Program-made: the position numbers and the translations under genes
NCBI GenBank assembly: GCA_036406655.1
Contig: DASXAP010000165.1
Span: 1-64,000, forward strand
Direction of reading: 5' to 3'
DNA length: 64,000 nt
From: VAZQ01 sp036406655
GTDB lineage: Bacteria; Pseudomonadota; Alphaproteobacteria; Rhizobiales; Xanthobacteraceae
Notes under the pieces: model-generated
What the model was told of the DNA's origin: nothing
The model's input: only the letters and a program-made list of their open reading frames with translations
Databases searched by the model: none
Shown: positions 7,892 through 15,094 of the stretch, one piece after another
Layout: every line of letters starts with the position of its first letter
Position numbering within the stretch: position 1 is the stretch's first letter

Positions 7892-8122
7892 TCAGTGGCA
7901 ATAGGGGCCGATCGGGCCGCCCTGAGGACCGTAGATGAAAGTGTTGCTCCCGCAGGTCCGCGGATAGCCGAGAACGCGGCCGTCGAGCGAAGGCGCTTCC
8001 GTGCTGACTGCCGCTCCCGATTGCGGGCGGCTTTGTCGCTTGGCGGCATCGGCCGCCCGCAGCGAAAGCGCGGTCGGCACGACGATCGTCAAGGTCACGG
8101 CGGCAATCGTTTTCCGGAGCAT
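7892..8122 (-). CDS. Small secreted hypothetical protein
   Basis: 76 residues from ATG at 8122; an upstream TTG at 8131 is also possible and has an AAGAG at better spacing. The N-terminus MLRKTIAAVTLTIVVPTALS is a signal peptide. The mature part is short, and its end carries two cysteines (TCGSNTF...GPYCH) that could form a disulfide. Proteins with this RTCGxNT...GPYC ending seem familiar from Bradyrhizobium-like genomes, but I know no function. It is probably periplasmic. Confidence 0.5.
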   Translation of the reverse strand: MLRKTIAAVTLTIVVPTALSLRAADAAKRQSRPQSGAAVSTEAPSLDGRVLGYPRTCGSNTFIYGPQGGPIGPYCH

Positions 8123-8300
8123 GGCAGTCAACGAAAAAGCTCTTTCCCGGGGACGGCAAAATCGCCTGCCGCAACATTGCCGGCGAAGCGGACACGGCGC
8201 TAGACGGCTTTGCCGGGCCGACCGTCGTGCTCCCGGATTCGCCGTCGTGCCTTGCCTGCGCGCTGGCGGATCGGAGCTGCCGCCAAGGCGGGCTTGCGCT

Positions 8301-9158
8301 CTACTCCGCCGCCTCCCGCAGCGGGCGCGGATGGATCAGGTCGTAGAGCTCGGGCCGCTGCCACTGCGGGCCAAGCAGACCCTGCTTGACCGCGCACTCC
8401 ACCGAAGAGCCGACCTTATCGCGGGTCGCGCGCAGCCAGCGTACGCGCTCGAGACTCACGTCGACCACGGTGGTCCCGGCGATCGTGCTCTCGAACAGGA
8501 TCTCCTCGGGCCCGGCGACCATGGCGAGCCCGCGCTCGGAATGATCGAACAGGTTCTGCGTGGTCACCACGATCGCGAGATTCTCGATCGCGCGCGCCCA
8601 GATGAGCGCCCGCCAGGTCGCCCACAGCCTGTTCTTGTCCTTGCCCGCCGGCATGAAGATCAATTCGGCGCCGCGCAGCGCGAGCGCGCGGGCGACCTCC
8701 GGCACGTAGACCTCGCTGCACATCGCCAAGCCCACCCGGCCGTGCACGGTGTCGAAAACCGGGAACTCGTTGCCGGGCACCCACTGGAATTCCCAGGCCG
8801 TGCCGCCGGTGTAGATCCAGGGCCCGTTCGGATGCGTACGGCGGTAACGCGCCGGCTGGCGACCGTCGGGATAAGCCATGCAAATGAGGTTATGGGCGGT
8901 CGCCGCGCGCGCATCGATGGGGGCGATGGTGCCGAACACCACATGCGTGCTGTGCCTGGCCGCCGCCTCGACCATGGCAGGAGTCGGATCGAAGCTTGCC
9001 GGCATCCGCCACGGGCCGGGATAGGTCTCGGGGAAGCAGACGAAGTGTGCTCCCTCGCCGGCTGCGCGCTCGATCGCGCGCACGGCATCGGCGACATTGG
9101 CTTCGTCGGTGCCGGGGCGATGGCAGATCGGCTGCACGACTGCGATGCGGAACGTCAT
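8301..9158 (-). CDS. Carbon-nitrogen hydrolase (nitrilase superfamily)
   Basis: 285 residues, complete. The Glu of the catalytic triad is E44 in CFPETYPGP, and the nucleophile is C147 in GLAMCSEVYVPE. The Lys position, normally in a Y-R-K-x-H motif, reads RYRRTHP (R106/R107), so the usual catalytic lysine appears to be arginine. Family members hydrolyse nitriles, amides or carbamoyl groups; whether this one is fully active is uncertain. The start is supported by GGAG eight bases upstream of ATG 9158. An MFS transporter gene lies upstream on the same strand, so the substrate may be imported. Confidence 0.85.
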   Translation of the reverse strand: MTFRIAVVQPICHRPGTDEANVADAVRAIERAAGEGAHFVCFPETYPGPWRMPASFDPTPAMVEAAARHSTHVVFGTIAPIDARAATAHNLICMAYPDGRQPARYRRTHPNGPWIYTGGTAWEFQWVPGNEFPVFDTVHGRVGLAMCSEVYVPEVARALALRGAELIFMPAGKDKNRLWATWRALIWARAIENLAIVVTTQNLFDHSERGLAMVAGPEEILFESTIAGTTVVDVSLERVRWLRATRDKVGSSVECAVKQGLLGPQWQRPELYDLIHPRPLREAAE

Positions 9159-9311
9159 GATGCTTGCTCCGTCCTTTGCCGCTCGTTCTCGGCTCCGTCA
9201 TGCGCGGACGAGCCCCGGTGGTGCGAGGCTGCTTTGTCCGATCGGACTACGATTCGCTAAAGCGCTACGCGCGATCGCGCTGCTCGCCGCGATGGCGCTC
9301 GCGCTTTCCGC

Positions 9312-10538
9312 TCAAGCCATCCTACGCCAGAATCGCTGGCGAAGCACCAGCGTCCCGATGATCGCCAGGTTGACGGCGTTGGCGGCAACCCCGGCGGCGA
9401 AGGCCACCGCGTAGGTGCCGAAACGGTCATAGAGCGTGCCGGCGATGAAGCCGCCCGCGGCCATCCCGACCCCGCTGCAGAGGAGAAATGTCGGGATCCG
9501 CCAATAGGCCTGCGCGGCGGGAAAGAGCTCCCGGATCGCCAGGACGTAGGCGGGGATGATGCCGGCGAAGCCGAGCCCGAAGGCCGCCGCGACTGTGAAC
9601 AGGCCGATCTCGTCCTGGGTCAGCGTGAACGCCGTCATCGCCATGATCTGGAACAGCGATCCCGTGAGCACCGTCCGGAGCCCGCCGAAGCGATCGGAGA
9701 TCCACCCCCAGAGCTGGCGGCTGAAGAACGCAGTCCCGAGCAGGACCGAGAGCATCGCTGCCCCGTGCGAGGGAAGGATGCCGAGGTCGCCGCACAGCGC
9801 CGGCAGATGCGCCTGCGGCATCGCCATGGTGATGCAGCAGAACACGACCGCGACGGCGATCAGCGAGAATACCAGCTCGGCAGGCAAGCCGAGGACGGGC
9901 TTCGGGCTCGCGGAGGAGCCGAGCATGCCGCCGGGCAGCGACAGTTCCGGCGGCGCCCGCAGAAAGATCGCCGCGAGCGGCACGACCGTCAATGCCTCGA
10001 TCACCCCGAAATACAGCATGGTCTGCCGCCAGCCGACGAACGCGACGGTGCGCTCGAACAGGGGCGGCCAGACCGCGCCGGCGAGGTAGGCACCGCTCGA
10101 GATGAGCGCCAGCGCCGAGCCGCGGCGGCGATCGAACCAGCGGCTGACATACACGTAGAACGGCGAGTTCATCCCGCCGATGCCGAGGAAGCCCACGAAC
10201 ACTCCCTGGCCCAGATAGAGCTGCCAGCTGGCGCCGCCGGTGGAAAGCGCGAGCCCTATGGCGATCATCACCGCCCCGACGATCACGGTCCAGCGCACCC
10301 CTACCCGCTCGGCGACGCGGGCGATGACGATGCCTCCGGTCCCGAAGCCGATCCAGGCCAGCGCCGCGGCGAGCGCCGGCACGGCGCGCAGCCCGCCGGT
10401 ATCGGCGGCGATCGCCTTCAGCGCGACGATGGTGACCCAGGGGGCACCGAAGGCGATCGTCAGGATGACCAGGACGACCGCGGCGACCACCCAGGACGAC
10501 CTGCTCTCGACCGATTGGAGCTTCAATTGTTCATGCAC
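9312..10538 (-). CDS. MFS transporter
   Basis: 408 residues with twelve predicted hydrophobic segments. Helix 1 is WVVAAVVLVILTIAFGAPW, and VYVSRWFDRRRGSALAL after the fourth helix is a typical MFS cytoplasmic loop of the oxalate/formate (OFA)/monocarboxylate-like branch. The GTG at 10538 is the only start in frame near the first helix; no good ribosome site is visible. It points the same way as the nitrilase-family gene 153 bp downstream, consistent with uptake of a carboxylate, amide or nitrile substrate, though this is inferred from neighbourhood only. Confidence 0.85.
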   Translation of the reverse strand: MHEQLKLQSVESRSSWVVAAVVLVILTIAFGAPWVTIVALKAIAADTGGLRAVPALAAALAWIGFGTGGIVIARVAERVGVRWTVIVGAVMIAIGLALSTGGASWQLYLGQGVFVGFLGIGGMNSPFYVYVSRWFDRRRGSALALISSGAYLAGAVWPPLFERTVAFVGWRQTMLYFGVIEALTVVPLAAIFLRAPPELSLPGGMLGSSASPKPVLGLPAELVFSLIAVAVVFCCITMAMPQAHLPALCGDLGILPSHGAAMLSVLLGTAFFSRQLWGWISDRFGGLRTVLTGSLFQIMAMTAFTLTQDEIGLFTVAAAFGLGFAGIIPAYVLAIRELFPAAQAYWRIPTFLLCSGVGMAAGGFIAGTLYDRFGTYAVAFAAGVAANAVNLAIIGTLVLRQRFWRRMA

Positions 10539-10735
10539 CGGGGAGCTTCAGCGAAGGGGTGAGAAAAGACAGTCAGGCGTAAGGATGGAGCCTGGGCAGC
10601 AGACGATAGGCCGTCGACCTTGCGGGAACCGGAGGCGACGGGTATCGCGCGCATCATGGGGTCCAGTTGGCGCATGAAACGCGCGTCATCGACATGCGCT
10701 CAGCGCATCCTACCGGACCGGGATCGACGTTGGGA

Positions 10736-11812
10736 ATGAGACGAAACGATGCCGGCGCGACACCGCCGGCTGCCACGGCGGCGGCGCGGCTCGAGACCGA
10801 TGCCGACACCGCGCGGAAGCTTTTCGGCGCGCTCAGCGAGCATTTCCCGGCCGAGGAGGTCGCCGTCGGCGTGTTCGAGGATGCGGCGGGCCGCTGGTCG
10901 CTCACGCTGCACTTCCGCGATCATCCCGACGAGGCGGCGGTGCGGCAGACGATCGCAGCCGAAGCCGGCAGTGCCGCCGCCCGGACGCTCACCTTCGAAA
11001 CGCTGGCGGCGCAGGATTGGGTGCGCAGGAGCGCAGAAGCCTTCAGCCCCGTCGAGGCGGGACGCTTCGTCGTGCACGGAGCACATGCGCGCAGCCGCAT
11101 CGGGGCAAACCGGATCGGCATCGAGATCGAGGCGGGATTGGCGTTCGGCACCGGTCACCACGGCAGCACCCGCGGCTGCCTACTGGCGCTCGATGGGATC
11201 GCCAAGACCGCGGGCAGGAAGCGGCCGGCCATTCCGCCGACGTTCACGGCAGTGCCGCGCCGTCCCCTTGCCGGCTTGCGGCGGAGCGAAAGGGCGCGGG
11301 CACAGCAGCGCGGCGCGCCTTGGGCTTTCGTCACCCGCAGGCGCTCGCCCATCGGCGTGCTCGATATCGGCACCGGCACCGGCGTGCTCGCCATCGCGGC
11401 TGCCAAAGCGCTGCGGCGGCCGGTGCTCGCGAGCGACATCGATCGGCGCGCGGTCGCAGTTGCGCGGGACAATGTCCGGCTCAATCGAGTGGCCCGCGCG
11501 GTCGAGCTGATCCATGCCGGCGGGGTCGCCCCGCATCGGTTCCGGCAGCGCGGGCCATTTGCACTGCTCCTCGCCAATATCCTGCTCGAGCCGCTGCAGC
11601 AGCTCTCGACGCCGCTTCTCCGGCTCGCGGCGCCGAACGCGCATGTGGTGCTCGCGGGTCTCCTCCTCGGGCAGGCCGCGGGCGCGCTTGCGAGCTACCG
11701 CGCGCGCGGATTCGTGCTGGAACGGCGCATTCGAATCGAGGGCTGGGCTACCCTCGTGCTCGTCCGTCCCGGCCGGCGGCAGACCGATCGGATGCGGAGG
11801 CCGTGCGCCTGA
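10736..11812 (+). CDS. prmA: Ribosomal protein L11 methyltransferase
   Basis: 358 residues from ATG 10736 (an upstream TTG at 10667 adds 23 residues of unlikely sequence). The N-terminal substrate-recognition domain (about 15-95) is followed by GLAFGTGHHGSTRGCLLAL and the SAM-binding motif VLDIGTGTGVLAIAAA at about 208-223. NILLEPL takes the place of the NPPY-type motif. PrmA trimethylates L11 in the cytoplasm. About 40 extra residues lie between the two conserved segments (about 166-206, arginine/proline-rich), where relatives join them directly. The DNA coding for them folds into an imperfect hairpin, as if a palindromic repeat had been inserted in frame. Confidence 0.9.
   Translation: MRRNDAGATPPAATAAARLETDADTARKLFGALSEHFPAEEVAVGVFEDAAGRWSLTLHFRDHPDEAAVRQTIAAEAGSAAARTLTFETLAAQDWVRRSAEAFSPVEAGRFVVHGAHARSRIGANRIGIEIEAGLAFGTGHHGSTRGCLLALDGIAKTAGRKRPAIPPTFTAVPRRPLAGLRRSERARAQQRGAPWAFVTRRRSPIGVLDIGTGTGVLAIAAAKALRRPVLASDIDRRAVAVARDNVRLNRVARAVELIHAGGVAPHRFRQRGPFALLLANILLEPLQQLSTPLLRLAAPNAHVVLAGLLLGQAAGALASYRARGFVLERRIRIEGWATLVLVRPGRRQTDRMRRPCA
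11253..11302. repeat. Hairpin-forming insert inside prmA
   Basis: Imperfect inverted repeat: the 5' arm beginning TGCCGCGCCGTCCCCTT (11253-) pairs with the 3' arm ending AAAGGGCGCGGGCA (-11302), around a GCCGGC-TTGCGG centre. The sequence adds about 40 residues to PrmA without breaking the frame. It resembles the in-gene palindromic elements described in Rickettsia, but copies elsewhere cannot be checked from this window. Confidence 0.45.
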
Positions 11813-11906
11813 GATACGCCCGCAGCAACGCAGGCCAAGAAGGATTACGGTCTGGACCTCCCGGCGATGCGGCGCGCATTGCCCGGGTGCCGGCCCGCCC
11901 ATATAG

Positions 11907-13751
11907 ATGGCCGCGATGTTCGAGGCCCGCTTTCAATCCTTCGAGGAGCGCAGCGAGCCGGCGGCGAGCGCCGGGCGGATCGCTGCGCTGCGGACCGAGC
12001 TTGCGCGGCGCAACCTCACCGGCTGGATCGTGCCCCATGCCGACCGCCAGCAGAACGAATATCTGCCGGCGAGCGAGCAGCGGCTCGCCTGGTTGACCGG
12101 TTTCACCGGCTCGGCCGGCCTGGCGATCGTGCTGATGCAGCGCGCGGTGCTGCTCGTCGACGGCCGTTACATGCTGCAGGCGCGTGAGCAGGTGGACCAA
12201 GCGCTATTCGCCGTCGAGCACCTGGTCGACGCGCCGCCCGAGCGCTGGCTCGAGCAGAACCTCAACGGCAGCGATCGCCTCGGCTATGATCCCTGGCTGC
12301 ATACGGTCGAGGGGGTCGCGAAGCTTGCCAAGGCTTGCGCCGCCGCGGGGGCGACCCTGGTGCCGGTCGAGCCCGATCCGGTCGACGCGATCTGGAGCGA
12401 CCGGCCGCCGCCGCCGCTCGGCGCGGTGACGTTGCACGGGCTGCGGTTCGCGGGCGAAGGAGCCGAGCTGAAGCTCGATCGCGTGCGCGCCGAATTGAGC
12501 AAGCTGCGCGCCGACGCGCTGCTGGTGTCCGACCCGCAAGCCGTCGCCTGGACCTTCAACATTCGCGGCGCCGACGTCGTTCACACGCCTTTACTGCTCG
12601 CCTTCGCCCTCGTTCCGCGGGAGGGCCGGCCGGCGCTGTTCCTCGACGGCCGCAAGCTGTCGAACGACGTCCGCCACCGGCTCGAAGCGCTGGCCGATGT
12701 GCGCGAGGACGCCGATCTGCCCAGCGCCGTGGCGGCGCTCGGCCGGGCGAAGCTGACCGTCCGGCTCGATCGGGCGACCGCGGCCGATGCGCTGGCGCAG
12801 CTCCTCACCAGGGAAGGCGGCAAGGTCACGCGCGGCCCCGATCCGATTGCCCTGATGAAGGCAGTGAAGAACGACGCGGAGCTCGCCGGCGCGCGCGCCG
12901 CCCACGCCCGCGATGGCGCGGCGGTCACCCGCTTCCTCGCCTGGCTCGATCGCGAGGCGCCGCGCGGGATGCTGACCGAGATCGACGCCGTCGCGGCCCT
13001 GGAGAGCTTTCGCCGCGACACCGGGTTGCTCAAGGATATCTCGTTCCCGACCATCGCCGGCGCGGGCCCGGACGGCGCCATCGTGCACTACCGCGTCACC
13101 ACGAAGAGCAACCGCCGCATCGAACCGGGCGAGCTGCTCCTGGTCGATTCCGGCGGCCAGTACGAGGACGGCACCACCGACATCACCCGCACCGTCGCCA
13201 TAGGCGCCCCGAGCACGGAGATGCGTGACCGGTTCACCCGCGTGCTCAAGGGACATATCGCCGTCGCCTGCGCGGTCTTCCCCGAGGGGATCACCGGAGC
13301 GCAGCTCGATTCGTTCGCGCGCCAGTTCCTGTGGGCGCAGGGGCTCGATTTCGACCACGGCACCGGCCACGGTGTCGGCAGCTACCTCTCCGTCCACGAA
13401 GGTCCCGCGCGCATCTCCAAGCTCGGCACCACCGCGCTGTTGCGCGGCATGATCCTGTCGAACGAGCCCGGCTACTACAAGGCGGGCGGCTTCGGCATTC
13501 GCATCGAGAATCTCGTGCTGGTGGTCCCGGCCGCCGCGGTCGCCGGCGCCGAGAAGGCGCTCAATGCATTCGAGACGCTCACCCTCGCCCCGATCGACCG
13601 CCGACTGGTCGTCGAGGGGATGCTGACAGCCGAAGAGAGGAGCTGGCTCGACCGCTATCATGCGCGGGTCGCGCAGACGCTGTCGCCGCTCGTCGACGGC
13701 GAGACCGGTGCCTGGCTCGCGCAGGCGACGCGCCCGCTCGGACCGAACTGA
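11907..13751 (+). CDS. Xaa-Pro aminopeptidase (M24B family)
   Basis: 614 residues, three domains as in eukaryote-like aminopeptidase P. A creatinase N-terminal domain (QNEYLPASEQRLAWLTGF, about 50-67) is followed by a second creatinase-like domain and the pita-bread catalytic domain. Metal ligands are visible in LVDSGGQYEDGTTDITR (two Asp), HGTGHGVGSYLSVHEGP (His), NEPGYY (Glu) and RIENLVLV (Glu). It removes N-terminal residues preceding proline, using two Mn-type ions, in the cytoplasm. A second in-frame ATG at 11916 is an equally good start. It lies 94 bp after prmA and just before an efflux-pump gene. Confidence 0.92.
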   Translation: MAAMFEARFQSFEERSEPAASAGRIAALRTELARRNLTGWIVPHADRQQNEYLPASEQRLAWLTGFTGSAGLAIVLMQRAVLLVDGRYMLQAREQVDQALFAVEHLVDAPPERWLEQNLNGSDRLGYDPWLHTVEGVAKLAKACAAAGATLVPVEPDPVDAIWSDRPPPPLGAVTLHGLRFAGEGAELKLDRVRAELSKLRADALLVSDPQAVAWTFNIRGADVVHTPLLLAFALVPREGRPALFLDGRKLSNDVRHRLEALADVREDADLPSAVAALGRAKLTVRLDRATAADALAQLLTREGGKVTRGPDPIALMKAVKNDAELAGARAAHARDGAAVTRFLAWLDREAPRGMLTEIDAVAALESFRRDTGLLKDISFPTIAGAGPDGAIVHYRVTTKSNRRIEPGELLLVDSGGQYEDGTTDITRTVAIGAPSTEMRDRFTRVLKGHIAVACAVFPEGITGAQLDSFARQFLWAQGLDFDHGTGHGVGSYLSVHEGPARISKLGTTALLRGMILSNEPGYYKAGGFGIRIENLVLVVPAAAVAGAEKALNAFETLTLAPIDRRLVVEGMLTAEERSWLDRYHARVAQTLSPLVDGETGAWLAQATRPLGPN

Positions 13752-13762
13752 GCGCCCGCGCC

Positions 13763-15016
13763 TTGCTCGAGCCGAGCCATCCCGATCCCGCGTCGAGCAC
13801 GGCGCAGCGCACCCCGCGGCGGCTGCTGGCGCTGCTGGTGGCGATGACCGGGGTGAGCTCGCTGTCGCTCAACATCCTGGTGCCGGCGCTCCCGGGCCTG
13901 ATGGCGAAGTTCGCAACCGATGCGGCGAGCGTCCAGTTGACGGTCTCGCTCTATCTGCTCGGGCTCGCGCCGGCGCAGCTGCTGTTCGGACCGCTGTCCG
14001 ACCGGTTCGGCCGGCGGCCGGTCGTCCTGACCGGGCTCGCGCTTGCCACCCTCGCCGGCACCGCCGCGATCTTCGCCGGCACCATCGCTGCCCTGATCGC
14101 CGCGCGCATCGTGCAGTCGCTCGGCGCCTCGACCGGGCAGACCATCGGCCGCGCGATCATCCGCGATCTCTACGAGCGCGAGCGCGCTGCTTCGATGATC
14201 GGGCTGATCACCTCGGTCATGGTGATCATGCCGATGGCCGCGCCTCTGATCGGCGGCGTGCTCGACACCCTGTTCGGCTGGGAGGCGATCTTCGTCTTCA
14301 CCGCCGGGCTGAGCCTCACGATCTTCCTGTGGACGGTCCTGATATTACCGGAGACCCGCCGGCTCCCGGGCGGATCCGCCGCCCCCATCCGCCTGGGTGC
14401 CGACGTCGCCTTCCTGGCAACAAGCCCGCGCTTCTTCGGCTATGCGTTGTGCGCCGGGCTCGGCTCCGGGCCGTTCTTCAGCTTTCTCGGCGGCGCCCCC
14501 TACGTGGTGGTGGGAATGCTGGGGCACAGCTCGGCGGAATACGGACTCTGGTTCTTCCTGCCGGCGTTCGGCTTCATGAGCGGCAATTTCCTGGTGGCGC
14601 GGCTCGCCACCCGCGCCGGCATCGATACGCTGATCTGGTGGGGAATAGCCCTGACCGTCGTCGGCTGCCTGATCAATGCCGCCGTCTACATCGCCTTTCC
14701 CGGCGCGGAGATGATCACGATCTTCCTGCCGCAGCTGATCATCGGCGCCGGCAACGGGCTCCTGCTGCCGACCGCGGTCGCCGGCGCCGTCAGCATTCGT
14801 CCGCAGGTGTCCGGAACCGCTTCGGGGATGACCGGCTTCATCCAGATGCTGATCTGCGCCGCTGCCGCTCAGCTCGGAGGCTACGTGGTGGCTGAGTCCG
14901 TGGATGCGATGCCGTTGATCTGGTTGATGCTGCTGTTCGGGATTGCAACCGCCGCGGCGGTGTTCGGGCTGGTGCGAAAACGGACGACGGACGCCGGAGC
15001 ACGGAGGACGGAATAG
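13763..15016 (+). CDS. Bcr/CflA-type multidrug efflux MFS transporter
   Basis: 417 residues from a TTG at 13763; no ATG or GTG is available before the first membrane helix, and a CTG at 13748 is another option. Twelve hydrophobic segments are present. LSLNILVPALPGLMAKF, QLTVSLYLLGLAPAQLLFGPLSDRFGRRPV and the R-D-L-Y-E-R-E-R-A loop are characteristic of drug:H+ antiporters of the Bcr/CflA group. It should expel toxic compounds across the inner membrane. The gene begins 11 bp after the aminopeptidase stop. Its last codons run into the simple repeat shared with the convergent ligA 3' end. Confidence 0.87.
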   Translation: MLEPSHPDPASSTAQRTPRRLLALLVAMTGVSSLSLNILVPALPGLMAKFATDAASVQLTVSLYLLGLAPAQLLFGPLSDRFGRRPVVLTGLALATLAGTAAIFAGTIAALIAARIVQSLGASTGQTIGRAIIRDLYERERAASMIGLITSVMVIMPMAAPLIGGVLDTLFGWEAIFVFTAGLSLTIFLWTVLILPETRRLPGGSAAPIRLGADVAFLATSPRFFGYALCAGLGSGPFFSFLGGAPYVVVGMLGHSSAEYGLWFFLPAFGFMSGNFLVARLATRAGIDTLIWWGIALTVVGCLINAAVYIAFPGAEMITIFLPQLIIGAGNGLLLPTAVAGAVSIRPQVSGTASGMTGFIQMLICAAAAQLGGYVVAESVDAMPLIWLMLLFGIATAAAVFGLVRKRTTDAGARRTE

Positions 15017-15094
15017 CCGGAAGCAGTGGCGTCATCCCGAATTTCCGCCCCGCGCCTCATCTGTCGTCCGTCGCCCGTCGTCTGTCGTCTGTCC
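14980..15094. repeat. Inverted low-complexity ACGGACGACGG-type sequence at two convergent 3' ends
   Basis: The plus-strand stretch 14980-15013 (built from CGGACGACGGACG) ends the transporter gene, and 15061-15094 (CTGTCGTCCGTCGCC...) is its degenerate reverse complement and ends ligA. Both encode short R/D/T-rich tails that look added to the conserved protein ends. The pair could fold as a hairpin between the two stops. Confidence 0.45.
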
